The notes beneath the pieces were generated by a model, which was not told where the DNA came from, did no database searches, and saw only the letters and a program-made list of their open reading frames with translations. From contig NZ_JOKH01000007.1 of assembly GCF_000722635.1 (NCBI RefSeq), positions 59,280 through 123,279 of the forward strand: a DNA stretch of 64,000 bases, given 5' to 3'. The stretch comes from Endozoicomonas numazuensis (GTDB taxonomy: Bacteria > Pseudomonadota > Gammaproteobacteria > Pseudomonadales > Endozoicomonadaceae). Below are positions 1 to 9,137 of the stretch, in pieces. Position 1 is the first letter of the stretch. Each line of letters opens with the position of its first letter. The position numbers were made by a program, and so were the translations under genes.

Positions 1-2
1 GT

Positions 3-164
3 GTAAGAAACCCTTCACCAGAAATCATACTCCCCAGAAGCAACTCGCAGAACGTTGGTGCCGCAATTGATGATAGCGCGCCTGTGAGAAATGTCGTATA
101 TAAAGAAAGCTCCCGGAGGATAACTTTCTGTTCTGAAGTGAGCATGGCAACCGTTCCGTTGTGA
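3..164 (+). CDS. Possible C-terminal end of an unrecognised gene (partial)
   Basis: One frame is open from the window edge to a TGA at 162-164, giving about 53 residues without a recognisable motif (it ends ...SMATVPL). The stop lies inside the hairpin at 147-180, as expected for a gene 3' end with its terminator. It could equally be a chance open frame; only upstream sequence would tell. The rest of 1-337 holds no other gene I can support. A 12-bp perfect palindrome, CCTGACGTCAGG, lies at 297-308. Confidence 0.25.
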   Translation, partial: VRNPSPEIILPRSNSQNVGAAIDDSAPVRNVVYKESSRRITFCSEVSMATVPL

Positions 165-190
165 TAATCAGAACGGTTGCTTAACTTTAT
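147..190 (+). terminator. Hairpin, probable terminator
   Basis: Arms GCAACCGTTC (147-156) and GAACGGTTGC (171-180) are perfectly complementary, with a 14-base loop. A T-rich stretch (TTAACTTTATT) follows. It would end transcription arriving from left of the window. Confidence 0.5.
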
Positions 191-337
191 TCGAGTTCGA
201 AAAATATAAAACGTTAGTGCTTATGATTCTCTAAACCCGAGTATCTGTAAAGAATTATATTCTTCAACCCTAAATAGACACTTTGACCTGTATCAGCCTG
301 ACGTCAGGTTAAGGTATACCCAAATCTGACAATGCCA

Positions 338-391
338 TTGACTTAATCATAATTAATCACTATTTTTCATAGTTATTAATAACTGATTAAG
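338..391 (+). promoter_or_regulatory. Promoter and operator of the toxin-antitoxin operon
   Basis: A -35-like TTGACT (338-343) and a -10-like TATTTT (361-366) are 17 bases apart. Just downstream is a perfect 14-bp palindrome, AGTTATTAATAACT (371-384). A wider inverted repeat, CTTAATCA (342-349) and TGATTAAG (384-391), encloses it. Ribbon-helix-helix antitoxins usually repress their own promoter through such palindromes, so these are the likely autoregulatory operators. The RBS AGAGAG follows, 6-7 bases before the ATG at 402. Confidence 0.55.
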
Positions 392-401
392 AGAGATTAT
401 C

Positions 402-680
402 ATGGCTCAAACAGACACAAAGGTACTTACTGCCCATGTACCATTACCTTTGGCTGAAAAAGTGGAACAGCTTGCACAGAAACTTGAGCGGTCAAGAGGG
501 TGGATTATCAAACAGGCTCTATCCGCTTGGATTGACCAGGAAGAGGAACGGGACAGACTAACCAGAGAAGCACTGGCAGATGTAGACGCAAATGCTGTGA
601 TCGATCATCAGGCCGTGCAAGAGTGGGCGGAAAGTCTTGGAACTGAAAACCCACTGCCTGTGCCCGTTAATGGAAATTAA
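402..680 (+). CDS. Ribbon-helix-helix (CopG-type) antitoxin
   Basis: A 92-residue protein. Residues 8-48 fit the ribbon-helix-helix DNA-binding fold: a short strand (KVLTAHVPLPLAEKV) followed by two helices with the SRGWIIKQAL motif common in RelB/ParD-like antitoxins. The acidic C-terminal half would wrap and neutralise the toxin. The start has a good AGAGAG RBS. The stop codon overlaps the start of the toxin gene by 11 bases, the usual translational coupling of these pairs. The antitoxin should also repress its own promoter, with candidate palindromes at 342-391. The family call is secure; the precise subfamily is not. Confidence 0.85.
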   Translation: MAQTDTKVLTAHVPLPLAEKVEQLAQKLERSRGWIIKQALSAWIDQEEERDRLTREALADVDANAVIDHQAVQEWAESLGTENPLPVPVNGN

Positions 681-945
681 GTGGACGAGTAAAGCCCTCT
701 CTGATTTGTCGCGGCTGTATTATTTTTTAGCTCTTGTAAATAAGCAGGCAGCAGCCAAAACAGTACAGTCTTTGACATCCAGCCCTGCCAGCCTGTTGGT
801 AAACCCAAGGCTTGGTGAAAGACTTGATGCTTTTGACCCCAGAGAAGTCAGAAGGGTACTGATAGGGCAATATGAAATGCGCTATGAAATCCAGAACTCA
901 ACCATTTATATTTTGAGGCTCTGGCACACACGCGAGGATCGCTAG
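670..945 (+). CDS. RelE/ParE-family toxin
   Basis: About 91 residues from the ATG at 670 (MEIKWTSKALSDLSRLYYFL). This start overlaps the antitoxin stop and fits the family length better than the in-frame ATG at 637. The pattern is a basic N-terminal strand, a helix with conserved aromatics, then RRVLIGQYEMRYEI and a C-terminal RLWHTREDR, as in the ParE/RelE superfamily. Such toxins either cleave mRNA on the ribosome or poison gyrase; sequence alone does not tell which. The stop lies exactly where a truncated ATPase gene resumes in another frame, so the module's right edge is a recombination junction. Confidence 0.85.
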   Translation: MEIKWTSKALSDLSRLYYFLALVNKQAAAKTVQSLTSSPASLLVNPRLGERLDAFDPREVRRVLIGQYEMRYEIQNSTIYILRLWHTREDR

Positions 946-1193
946 AAGCGGCGCTCTCCCCCAATCGTCAGATGGCGATGATTTCCCTGCTGCATCAACG
1001 GGTTCTTGATGGTTGTCAGTTCATTATTGCCACCCATTCTCCTATCCTGTTGTCCTATCCCAATGCAGTAATCTACGAAGTCCGTGATAACGGGCTAGAG
1101 CCAGTAGAGTATGAAGATACCGATACTTATGCCGTGACGAGACGCTTTCTGAATAATTACTCCGCCATGCTGGAGATATTAATGGAAGAATAA
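945..1193 (+). pseudogene. 3' remnant of an AAA-family (ABC-like) ATPase
   Basis: From 945 the frame reads EAALSPNRQMAMISLLHQRV and on through IIATHSPILLSYPNAVIYEV to a stop at 1193. This matches the end of predicted ATPases of the OLD/RecF-like AAA type: the tail of the Walker B/D-loop (normally DEPEAALSP) and the H-loop (ATHSP). The P-loop, signature and Walker B are all missing, and upstream of the Glu-Ala-Ala the frame runs into toxin sequence. About 80 residues of a protein usually over 200 long remain, so it is a broken gene. An independent small protein starting at ATG 972 is unlikely. Confidence 0.75.
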
Positions 1194-1220
1194 AAAAGCC
1201 ACCCCGAAGGTGGCTTTTTT
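1192..1220. terminator. Rho-independent terminator, bidirectional
   Basis: A 12-bp perfect stem: AAAAAAGCCACC (1192-1203), loop CCGAA, GGTGGCTTTTTT (1209-1220). The A and T tails let it work in both directions, ending the toxin/ATPase remnant on the + strand and fabAB on the - strand. Confidence 0.9.
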
Positions 1221-1269
1221 AGTGCTCTGATCTCTTCTGGATAGTGATCAGAAGTGACACACTTTGTTA

Positions 1270-2487
1270 TCAGTCTTCGTAGCTCTGGAGTACCAGGCAG
1301 GCGTTGGTTCCACCAAAGCCGAAACTGTTGGACATAATACGGTTCAGCTTCTGTTCGCGAGCTTCACCGACCAGAACCGGAAGGTTCTTGGCTTCATCAT
1401 CCAGAGTTTCTACGTTGGCTGATGCAGTGATGAAGTTATGCTTCATCATCAGCAGGCAGTAGATGGCTTCCTGTACACCAGCAGCACCCAGAGAGTGTCC
1501 GGACAGGGACTTGGTTGAACTAATAGTAGGCATTTCATCGCCAAACACTTCTTTCAGTGCTTTCAGTTCAGCAACATCACCAACCGGTGTGGACGTGCCG
1601 TGGGTGTTGATGTAATCAACCGGCCCGTCAACGGTTTCCAGAGCCAGACGCATGCAGCGGGATGCACCTTCACCGGAAGGGGCAACCATGTCATAGCCGT
1701 CAGACGTTGCACCATAACCTACGACTTCTGCGTAAATTTTGGCACCTCGGGCTTTGGCGTGTTCCAGTTCTTCCAGAACCACCATTCCGCCACCACCGGC
1801 AATGACAAAACCGTCACGGTCAGCATCGTAAGCACGAGATGCTTTGTCTGGACTTTCGTTATACTTGGTGCTCAGAGCGCCCATGGCATCGAAAAGACCA
1901 GTTTGTGACCAGTGTTCTTCTTCACCACCACCGGCAAAGACTACGTCCTGCTTGCCCAGTTGAATCTGTTCAACAGCGTTACCAATGCAGTGTGCACTGG
2001 TTGCACAGGCAGAAGTGATGGAGTAATTCACACCCTTGATTTTGAATGGGGTAGCCAGACATGCAGATACGGTGCTGCCCATAGTACGGGTCACACGGTA
2101 AGGGCCTACACGCTTGACGCCTTTCTCACGCATGATGTCAGCAGCTTCAACGATGTTCTCAGAAGAGGCTCCACCGGAAGCGGCAATCAGGCCGGTTCTC
2201 GGGTTGGAAACCTGGTCTTCAGTCAGACCTGAATCTTCAATAGCCTGCTTCATGGCGATGTAGGCATAGGAGGCAGCCAGACCCATAAAACGCAGAGTTT
2301 TACGGTCAATGTGTTCGCTCAGATCGATGTCGACAGAGCCGGAAACCTGGCTGCGAAAACCTTTTTCAGCGTAGCTTTCGTTGAAGCTAATGCCGGATTT
2401 TCCCTGTTTGAGGCTGTCGGTTACGTCATCCTGGGTGTTACCCAGGCAGGAAGTAATGCCGATCCCTGTAACTACAACACGTTTCAT
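1270..2487 (-). CDS. fabB: 3-oxoacyl-[acyl-carrier-protein] synthase I
   Basis: Condenses malonyl-ACP with acyl-ACP in type II fatty-acid synthesis. FabB is needed to extend the cis-unsaturated intermediate made by FabA. At 405 residues it matches the usual FabB length. The thiolase-fold catalytic triad is present: Cys161 in [10 protein letters not shown], His296 in [11 protein letters not shown] and His331 in [10 protein letters not shown], plus the C-terminal glycine-rich GFGGTNA. The gene lies 28 bases downstream of fabA on the same strand, forming the classic fabAB operon. The start is supported by an AGG-containing RBS about 8 bases upstream. Confidence 0.97.
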   Translation of the reverse strand: MKRVVVTGIGITSCLGNTQDDVTDSLKQGKSGISFNESYAEKGFRSQVSGSVDIDLSEHIDRKTLRFMGLAASYAYIAMKQAIEDSGLTEDQVSNPRTGLIAASGGASSENIVEAADIMREKGVKRVGPYRVTRTMGSTVSACLATPFKIKGVNYSITSACATSAHCIGNAVEQIQLGKQDVVFAGGGEEEHWSQTGLFDAMGALSTKYNESPDKASRAYDADRDGFVIAGGGGMVVLEELEHAKARGAKIYAEVVGYGATSDGYDMVAPSGEGASRCMRLALETVDGPVDYINTHGTSTPVGDVAELKALKEVFGDEMPTISSTKSLSGHSLGAAGVQEAIYCLLMMKHNFITASANVETLDDEAKNLPVLVGEAREQKLNRIMSNSFGFGGTNACLVLQSYED

Positions 2488-2515
2488 TTGTCTAAACCTG
2501 AATTATCCGAATGAA

Positions 2516-3028
2516 TCAGAATGAGTCGGTGCTCTGGAAAAGGCCAACCCGGAGCCCTTCTGCTGTATAAATCTCGCGTCCATCGACGCTGACAGTGCCA
2601 TCAGCAATTCCCAGCGCCAGTTTGCGACTGATTATACGCTTGATGTTGATTTGATAAGTGACTTTCTTGTTGGTTGGCAGAATCTGGCCGGTAAATTTGA
2701 CTTCACCAGAACCCAGAGCTCTACCACGACCTGGATTGCCCATCCAGCCTAGATAAAAGCCGACCAGTTGCCACATAGCATCCAGACCCAGGCAGCCTGG
2801 CATAACCGGATCACCCGGGAAGTGGCACTCGAAAAACCACAGGTCTGGCGTGATATCCAGCTCGGCAACGATCTCACCCTTGCCGTATTTACCACCTTCT
2901 TCAGAGATACGGGCGATACGGTCTATCATCAGCATGTTGGGTGCTGGCAGTTGAGCATTGCCTGGGCCGAAAAGCTCACCCTGAGAACAGCGGAGCAGGT
3001 CGTCTTTATCGAAGGATTGTTGCTTCAT
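2516..3028 (-). CDS. fabA: 3-hydroxydecanoyl-ACP dehydratase/isomerase
   Basis: Dehydrates 3-hydroxydecanoyl-ACP and isomerises trans-2- to cis-3-decenoyl-ACP, the branch point for unsaturated fatty acids. From the chosen ATG ([12 protein letters not shown]) it is 170 residues, as in other FabA proteins; an in-frame extension to 3112 adds residues with no family counterpart. The hot-dog active site is intact: His69 in [15 protein letters not shown] and Asp83 in [12 protein letters not shown]. It is first in the operon with fabB. I did not find a convincing FabR or FadR box upstream. Confidence 0.95.
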   Translation of the reverse strand: MKQQSFDKDDLLRCSQGELFGPGNAQLPAPNMLMIDRIARISEEGGKYGKGEIVAELDITPDLWFFECHFPGDPVMPGCLGLDAMWQLVGFYLGWMGNPGRGRALGSGEVKFTGQILPTNKKVTYQINIKRIISRKLALGIADGTVSVDGREIYTAEGLRVGLFQSTDSF

Positions 3029-3549
3029 TCGTTCATTATTCCTGGAAAATGCCATGGCCGCCTGTAAGGCATGGGTGACATGGGTATGTCGACTCCCTGT
3101 CAGGCTGACCACTGATCACGGGAATTCATTACTATCGTTCCGGCGTGCACTATACCATCGCTCTCAGAGTCGCATCAGGGTATTCCGTTGAAATTAACAA
3201 AAAAACAACAGATGTGGCGGCTCCCGTGACATTTGATTAAGCAGTAATCAGGGTGGCCGCTTTTCATGCTCTGAAAAACGTGGCCCTCTTCATGCACTAA
3301 CCGGTTCAGGTATTGTATTATCTATCTGAAAGATCTTTCATCTCCCTAAGTGTTGAAAGATGTCGCTCTGCTCAGGTGTGATAACCAGAAAGATTGATCT
3401 GCTCGTGATCAGGAAAGATTGATGCCTGGTTACTGGCTATGAGCACTGCATGTTGAATAGGGAACCGGTGTTATGGAAGCGAACAGTCTCGTAACGAGTT
3501 AGCTGGATTGCACCCTGAATACCGGATCAAGAGAAATACAGCCGGAACT
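3029..3549. other. Intergenic region between divergent fabA and gpsA
   Basis: About 520 bases with no supported gene. It must hold the fabA promoter (- strand) and the gpsA promoter (+ strand), but I could not assign either with confidence. Visible structure: a perfect 14-bp palindrome TGAAAGATCTTTCA at 3327-3340, then repeated GAAAGAT elements (around 3354, 3388 and 3413; the last two read GAAAGATTGAT). Their clustering suggests a regulator-binding region upstream of gpsA, but no regulator can be named. Confidence 0.35.
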
Positions 3550-4584
3550 ATGATGATGACGCCGAACAACGGTAGCAAGCAGTATACCATAGCCATCCTG
3601 GGTGGAGGCAGCTTTGGTACGGCTCTGTCCGATATATCAGCCCAGAACGGTCATCAGGTTAAACTCTGGATGCGCAGTGAAGAGCAGGTAAAAGGGATTA
3701 ATCAGGATCATATTAATCACCGCTATCTACCGGACTATACCATTCACCCTTCAGTTCAGGCTTCTACTGATATACAGGCCACTCTTTCAGAGGCTGATCT
3801 GGTTCTTATTGCTATTCCCAGTCAATCTTTTCGTTCAGTGGTTCAGCTGGCAGGAAATGCGCTGGAAGGTAAAATGGTGATCAGTACCACCAAGGGTATT
3901 GAGCCAGAAACGTTTGATCTGATGAGTGAGATTCTGTTCGAAGAACTCGCCTCAATCAGAGTGGGAGTACTCAGCGGACCTAACCTGGCCAAAGAGATTG
4001 TTGCCAAGGCAGTTACAGCAACCGTCATTGCCAGTGAGGATGCTGAGTTATGTGAGATTGTGCAGAAGGTCCTGCATTCTGATTATTTTCGGGTTTATTC
4101 GAATCATGATGTTTACGGTGTTGAACTGGCAGGTGCACTTAAAAATATCTATGCCATTGTCTCAGGTATAGGCGCTGCCATGGGGATGGGCGAAAATACC
4201 AAGAGTATGCTGATTACCCGCAGTCTGGCTGAAATGAGCCGTTTTGCCGTGAAGCTGGGTGCAGACCCCATGACTTTCCTGGGACTGGCTGGAGTAGGGG
4301 ATCTGGTAGCTACCTGTACTTCCAGTCTGAGTCGTAACTTTCGGGTCGGGTATGCTCTGGGTCAGGGTAAAAGCCTGACTGAAGCTGAAGCTGAACTGGG
4401 GCAGGTGGCTGAAGGTGTAAACACTTTGCGACAGGTCAGGCAGAAAGCAGTTGAGTTGGATGTTTATATGCCGATTGTTGAAGCGCTGCATAAAGTTATT
4501 TTTGAAGACTTTGATGTGAGCCAGCTGGTTAAAGGCATGATGCTTCGTGAGCAAAAAACCGACGTCGAATTCATGGTCAGGTAA
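3550..4584 (+). CDS. gpsA: sn-Glycerol-3-phosphate dehydrogenase [NAD(P)+]
   Basis: Reduces dihydroxyacetone phosphate to glycerol-3-phosphate, the backbone for phospholipids. The Rossmann motif GGGSFGTAL lies near residues 18-26, and the catalytic-lysine region GALKNIYAI near residue 198. MGMGENTKS and the VAEGVNTL-like C-terminal motif also fit GpsA. From the ATG at 3550 the product is 344 residues, near the family's usual 330-340. Three ATGs stand in tandem (3550, 3553, 3556), preceded by GGA at close spacing. An upstream TTG at 3508 would add 14 residues unlike the family. It may supply lipid synthesis alongside fabAB. Confidence 0.95.
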   Translation: MMMTPNNGSKQYTIAILGGGSFGTALSDISAQNGHQVKLWMRSEEQVKGINQDHINHRYLPDYTIHPSVQASTDIQATLSEADLVLIAIPSQSFRSVVQLAGNALEGKMVISTTKGIEPETFDLMSEILFEELASIRVGVLSGPNLAKEIVAKAVTATVIASEDAELCEIVQKVLHSDYFRVYSNHDVYGVELAGALKNIYAIVSGIGAAMGMGENTKSMLITRSLAEMSRFAVKLGADPMTFLGLAGVGDLVATCTSSLSRNFRVGYALGQGKSLTEAEAELGQVAEGVNTLRQVRQKAVELDVYMPIVEALHKVIFEDFDVSQLVKGMMLREQKTDVEFMVR

Positions 4585-4690
4585 AACAGGGGGCTAACAG
4601 TTTTTAGTCATCCGGTGGGTTGTGCTTCCACGAAACTGAAAGCTGTCAGTAAAAACGGTTAACTATCAACAAAAACGGAGTTGATTATTT

Positions 4691-5005
4691 ATGGATGAGA
4701 AAGTGATCGATAATCTAAAGTCAGAGTCTCGCTGGCTGAGACTGCTGTTTATGGTGTTGTTCTACATGGTGGCTAATATTGCCGGGGTATTGATTCTGAT
4801 TGTCTCGGTTGTTCAGGTGGTTCATGGTTTTTTTAAGTCAGAACCCAACTCACGCCTGTTGGAGTTCAGTGCCAGCCTCAATCAATATTTTTATCAAATC
4901 ATCCAGTTTATGACCTATAACCTGGACACCAAACCCTATCCATTCAGTGATTGGCCTGGTGACAAAGAATCGAACAACGATCAGGATCAGGAAGATTCCA
5001 ATTAG
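4691..5005 (+). CDS. DUF4389 membrane protein
   Basis: A 104-residue protein of a small family found widely in gammaproteobacteria. One strong membrane segment covers residues 16-45 (RLLFMVLFYMVANIAGVLIL and following valines). An amphipathic region follows with the typical LNQYFYQIIQFMTYN pattern, then PYPFSDWP and an acidic, hydrophilic tail. The family has no established function. It lies between gpsA and sixA on the same strand, with about 100 bases before it that include GGAG as RBS; co-transcription is possible but unproven. Confidence 0.75.
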   Translation: MDEKVIDNLKSESRWLRLLFMVLFYMVANIAGVLILIVSVVQVVHGFFKSEPNSRLLEFSASLNQYFYQIIQFMTYNLDTKPYPFSDWPGDKESNNDQDQEDSN

Positions 5006-5152
5006 AGTTTGAAAGATCTATTAGACGTTGTAAGCAGTCTTAAAAAGTAGTGGCTTTTGGGTTTTCTGTGTGAATAGTTATCTGTTTAAGAAAATCGAAG
5101 TCAGGTCACTTCTTTTTGCGCTTTTCTTAAAGCATAAGCAAGCAGGAACTGA

Positions 5153-5599
5153 ATGATGAAACTGATCATAATGCGTCATGGACAAGCCAGTTGGTCAGCT
5201 CCTTCTGATCAGGAAAGGCCGCTGACCGAAGTGGGTCAGCAGGAAGTGCTCAGTACCGCTTCGAAAATGACAACGTTAGGGATTAACAGAGTGTTTGCCA
5301 GCCCTTTTCTCAGGGCACAGCAATCAGGCAGAATTCTCGCTGAAACACTCGATTGTACGCTTGAAACGCTGGATTGTATTACTCCCGACGACGATCCCAT
5401 GGCTGTCATTGCCGAGCTACCAGCACAGGGTGTGATAGCGCTGGCCAGTCATATGCCTCTGGTGGGTGCATTGACAGGATTGCTGTGTGAGGGCTCGGTC
5501 AGTCAGGGGCCTGGTTTTATGACAGCTCATGCCGCTGTACTGGACATGGAGTTGCCAGGACCCGGGCTCGCCCGGTTAGTAGAAATGATTCAGCCCTGA
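5153..5599 (+). CDS. sixA: Phosphohistidine phosphatase SixA
   Basis: A 148-residue histidine-phosphatase-superfamily protein. SixA removes phosphate from phosphohistidine on ArcB-type histidine phosphotransfer domains and on the nitrogen PTS. The catalytic RHG motif is at the start (MRHGQAS, His9), with PLTEVGQQE, the second arginine region FASPFLRAQQSG and the late histidine in ASHMPLVGALTG. The length matches short SixA proteins rather than phosphoglycerate mutases. AGGA stands 5 bases before the ATG at 5153; the adjacent ATG at 5156 would also work. Confidence 0.9.
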   Translation: MMKLIIMRHGQASWSAPSDQERPLTEVGQQEVLSTASKMTTLGINRVFASPFLRAQQSGRILAETLDCTLETLDCITPDDDPMAVIAELPAQGVIALASHMPLVGALTGLLCEGSVSQGPGFMTAHAAVLDMELPGPGLARLVEMIQP

Positions 5600-5613
5600 A
5601 AATGGCTGCCGCT

Positions 5614-5642
5614 CTTTGCCGTTTCGTTGAAAAACGGCAAAG
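5614..5642. terminator. Hairpin after sixA
   Basis: Arms CTTTGCCGTTT (5614-5624) and AAACGGCAAAG (5632-5642) form an 11-bp perfect stem with a 7-base loop. No T-tract follows; instead there is a run of eight C residues (5647-5654). It may be a weak terminator or an mRNA 3'-end stabiliser. Confidence 0.5.
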
Positions 5643-5805
5643 CATTCCCCCCCCTTCAGGAAATAAATGTGACCTTGCCGTGAACTTTCCTGACCTTGAT
5701 CTAACCTAAGCCTGCCTGAAAAAGAACCGTTTGTTGTTAAACCGTTGGGTTGACTGAGCGTCCTGCTCAATCATTTTTTTGATCGATCAAATCAGGAATT
5801 TTGCT

Positions 5806-7038
5806 GTGTCCGGATTCAGTTGGTTCAGAGGGATGGTGGTATGTGCCATCGCAACCCTTTTCTGTACCTATCAGTTCATGCTGCAGGGAGCACTGTCTTT
5901 CATGGTGCCTGAACTGATGCACAGTTTGTCACTGAACCTGACGGAGGTAGGGTTTCTATCCAGTGGCTTTCTCTATGTTTATATCCTCTTTCAGGTGCCG
6001 GGAGGAATGGCAGCCGATTGTTTCTGCCTGCGGAAACTACTGGTTTTCAGTTGCTTGCTGATGGCGCTTGCCGTCTACTGGTTTTCTATTGCAGAAACCT
6101 TCACTGAAGCTTTGCTGGCCAGAGGTTTGATGGGTATAGCCACTTCTCCGGCCATTGTTATCTGTATGACGCTTGTCGCACGCTGGTTTCCAGAACGCTG
6201 GTTTTCTGTCATGAGTGGGCTGGTGGAGTCTTCTGCATTGATTGGTGGTGCGATGGGCCCGATCCTCATCCCTATACTGATGCATCATTCTGACTGGCGC
6301 GGCAGTATGGAAGACCTGGCTTACTTTGGTATCTGGTTAAGTGTACTGGTGCTGTTACTGGTTCGTGATGCCCCAAAAGAACCCGCTAATCCTGAAACAT
6401 TACAATCTGCCAGGGAGTATGACTGGCCATCACTGATTTTTAATTCAGGCTTCTGGTTATGCTGTCTCTACGGATTTGGTGTTTTTGTTGTAATCAATAG
6501 CTTCGCTGGGCTCTGGTGTGTTCCCTTTCTACATGAACGTTTTCCTGGTGAGTCCCTTCGAGTCAGGGAGGCTGTGTCCCTGATTTATATTGGGGCAGCT
6601 ATTGGAGCACCCTTGCTGGGGCTGCTGTCTTCACTGACAGGTATGACCCGTGGGGTTATGCTGTGCAGTTGTATGATGCTTATTCTTGTGACGATCTATG
6701 CTTTTTTCTCTGGCTGTACTCTGGATGGCATGTGTTATTGCTGCTTTGGGATTGGTTTCTTCGCGGGCGGTTACATGCTGGTTTTCGGTCAGGTTAGAAA
6801 GCAGGTGCCGGAATCGATGCAGGGAGTGGCAATGGCTACAGCTAATGGTTTTATGTTACTGGGTGGGCCTCTGGTTCAGCCTCTGATTGGCTTTATTCTG
6901 GGGAATCAGTCTGAGCAAGGGTTGGAAACGTTATCGCTTGAGCATTACCAGATGGCCTTTATGGTCATTGTGGGTTGTCAGCTACTGGCGTTGTTCTGCA
7001 TTTTAAGAGTCAGGTGTACTGCTTCTTACTCGTCATAA
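5806..7038 (+). CDS. Major facilitator superfamily transporter
   Basis: About 410 residues with roughly twelve hydrophobic segments, typical of MFS secondary transporters in the inner membrane. The loop 2-3 signature is recognisable (LYVYILFQVPGGMAADCFCLRKLL), as are TM4/TM5 patterns (RGLMGIATSPAIVICMTLVA). I favour GTG 5806 because AGGA (5794-5797) stands 8 bases before it; a TTG at 5779 would add nine residues without an RBS. The substrate cannot be read from sequence. It lies alone between sixA and uup, so context gives no help. Confidence 0.8.
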   Translation: MSGFSWFRGMVVCAIATLFCTYQFMLQGALSFMVPELMHSLSLNLTEVGFLSSGFLYVYILFQVPGGMAADCFCLRKLLVFSCLLMALAVYWFSIAETFTEALLARGLMGIATSPAIVICMTLVARWFPERWFSVMSGLVESSALIGGAMGPILIPILMHHSDWRGSMEDLAYFGIWLSVLVLLLVRDAPKEPANPETLQSAREYDWPSLIFNSGFWLCCLYGFGVFVVINSFAGLWCVPFLHERFPGESLRVREAVSLIYIGAAIGAPLLGLLSSLTGMTRGVMLCSCMMLILVTIYAFFSGCTLDGMCYCCFGIGFFAGGYMLVFGQVRKQVPESMQGVAMATANGFMLLGGPLVQPLIGFILGNQSEQGLETLSLEHYQMAFMVIVGCQLLALFCILRVRCTASYSS

Positions 7039-7205
7039 TGGTTTTGATAGGATATTTCATATTGTGGATCACTGAAATTTTTGGCTCATGACTCTTTAGA
7101 AGGTATGCTGGGCGGCATTTTTAATCCCGTGCTAGGGAGTCAGCCCGTTCTTGGTCTGTTTCCCTTCCTGTGGCAGCTAGTGGAAAAGGATAGGTTAACC
7201 CGATA

Positions 7206-9104
7206 ATGCCGTTACTGAGATTTGACAATATCAACCTTGCCTATGGTGATCAGCCTCTGATGGATGGGGCTGAGTTCCAGATACGCAAAGGTGAGCGGGT
7301 CTGTTTGTTGGGACGAAATGGTGCCGGTAAATCCACCATGATGAAGCTGGTCTCCGGGAGTATCGATGCCGATGATGGCAGTATCTGGCGTAAACCGGGT
7401 ATGCGTATTGGTATTCTGAATCAGGACCTCCCAGAGCAGGATGAGAAAAAAGTTTATGATGTCGTTGCCTCCGGACTTGAAGAAGTCGGGGAGTGGATCA
7501 GTCAGTTTCATGAGCTTGTCCAGAATATTCAGACTGATGAAGATATGAAAGCTCTGGAAAAAGTTCAGCAAAGACTGGAAGCGGCAGACGGCTGGAGTCT
7601 TCAGCAGAAGGTCGACACGGTTATCAAGAAACTGGGTCTGCCTGAAGAGAAGAAAATGAAGGAGCTGTCGGGTGGTTGGCGCAGAAGGGTAGAGCTGGCA
7701 AGAGCGCTGGTTTGTGAGCCCGATCTGTTGTTGCTGGATGAGCCTACTAACCACCTTGATATCGTCGCTATCGACTGGCTTGAAAAACAGCTTCTTGATT
7801 TCCAGGGCGCTCTGCTATTCATCACTCACGATCGCTCTTTCCTGCAGTCTCTGGCTACCCGAATTGTAGAGCTTGATCGAGGTGTTCTGACCAGCTGGGA
7901 TTGTGATTACAAAACGTATCTGGAGAGAAAAGCCCACGCGCTTGAAGTTGAAGCGGAGCAGAATGCTCTGTTTGATAAGAAGCTGGCGCAGGAAGAAACC
8001 TGGATTCGTCAAGGTATCAAGGCACGCAGAACCAGAAACGAAGGGCGTGTCCGAGCTCTTAAAGCCCTCCGTAATGAAAGAATGGAGCGCCGGAATGTTC
8101 AGGGCAAAGCGAGCTTTTCTCTGGAGCAAGGCAGCAGTTCTGGCAAGCTGGTGATGGAAGTTAAAGGCGTTTCTCAATCCTGGGATGCCCATCCCATTAT
8201 TAAAGATTTTAACCTCCGGGTGATCCGGGGAGATAAAATTGGTCTGATTGGTGCCAATGGTGCAGGTAAATCAACGCTACTGAGTATTATTCTGGGTAAG
8301 CTGACACCTGACACCGGTACAGTGAAAGAAGGCACCAAGCTGGAGGTGGCTTACTTTGATCAGTTGAGAAATCAGCTGGATCTTGAAAAAAGCGTGATCG
8401 ACAACGTGTCTGAAGGCCGTGAAAGCATAGTGATCAATGGTGCTAGCAGGCATGTAATCAGTTATCTGGGTGATTTCCTGTTCCCTGCTAATCGTTGTCG
8501 TGTTCCTGTTAAAGCGCTGTCCGGTGGTGAGCGTAATCGTTTGTTGTTGGCAAGGCTGTTCAGTAAGCCAGCCAATCTGCTGGTGATGGATGAACCGACC
8601 AACGATCTGGATGTAGAGACTCTGGAGCTTCTTGAATCGCTGCTCGTGGACTTCAATGGTACCGTGCTACTGGTGAGTCACGATCGTGAATTCCTTGATA
8701 ATGTCGTGTCCAGTACTCTGGTTTTTCAGCCCGGAGGGAAAATTAAAGAGTATGTAGGTGGCTTTGATGACTGGTTGAGGCAGGGCGGTGAAGTGAATGA
8801 TCTGGTAGCTGAACCCCAGACCCACAAGCCAGAAAAGAAAGCAGAGCCTGAAATAGAAGCTCAGCCACAAACTGACTCGAAAAAGAAGAAGCTTAGCTAC
8901 AAGCTACAGAGGGAACTTGATGCTCTGCCTGGTGAGTTGGAGAAACTTGAGGAAGAGTTGGTAAAACTTGAAGCAAATATTGCTGACCCTGCTTTCTATC
9001 AGGGAGAGCAGGAAGTTGTTCAGGCCACTCTAGCCCGGTTGGATGCAGTTAATCAGGACATCGAAGTGAAGATGGAGCGTTGGGAAGAGCTCGAAAATAT
9101 GTAA
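7206..9104 (+). CDS. uup: ABC-F ATPase Uup
   Basis: A cytosolic ABC-F protein of 632 residues with no membrane domain. Two ATP-binding cassettes are visible: first Walker A GRNGAGKST (near residue 37), signature LSGGW and Walker B LLLDEPTNHLD; second Walker A GANGAGKST (near residue 353), LSGGE and LVMDEPTNDLD. The inter-domain linker (EETWIRQGIKARRTRNEGRV) and the C-terminal coiled-coil domain (KLSYKLQRELDALP) are characteristic of Uup rather than EttA or YheS. Uup acts on ribosomes and influences precise excision of transposons and replication-fork metabolism. The coiled-coil C-terminus binds DNA in the E. coli protein. Confidence 0.93.
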   Translation: MPLLRFDNINLAYGDQPLMDGAEFQIRKGERVCLLGRNGAGKSTMMKLVSGSIDADDGSIWRKPGMRIGILNQDLPEQDEKKVYDVVASGLEEVGEWISQFHELVQNIQTDEDMKALEKVQQRLEAADGWSLQQKVDTVIKKLGLPEEKKMKELSGGWRRRVELARALVCEPDLLLLDEPTNHLDIVAIDWLEKQLLDFQGALLFITHDRSFLQSLATRIVELDRGVLTSWDCDYKTYLERKAHALEVEAEQNALFDKKLAQEETWIRQGIKARRTRNEGRVRALKALRNERMERRNVQGKASFSLEQGSSSGKLVMEVKGVSQSWDAHPIIKDFNLRVIRGDKIGLIGANGAGKSTLLSIILGKLTPDTGTVKEGTKLEVAYFDQLRNQLDLEKSVIDNVSEGRESIVINGASRHVISYLGDFLFPANRCRVPVKALSGGERNRLLLARLFSKPANLLVMDEPTNDLDVETLELLESLLVDFNGTVLLVSHDREFLDNVVSSTLVFQPGGKIKEYVGGFDDWLRQGGEVNDLVAEPQTHKPEKKAEPEIEAQPQTDSKKKKLSYKLQRELDALPGELEKLEEELVKLEANIADPAFYQGEQEVVQATLARLDAVNQDIEVKMERWEELENM

Positions 9105-9137
9105 GTCAGTAAAACGTTACAAAAGCTGGGTAAACTG

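Noticed and set aside
1600-2514. Open frames on the + strand within fabB
   Set aside because: They are antisense shadows of a well-conserved gene with intact catalytic motifs; none resembles a known protein.
3113-3507. A longer fabA start (up to 3112) and gpsA start (TTG 3508)
   Set aside because: The added residues have no family counterpart and the alternatives have poorer ribosome-binding context.
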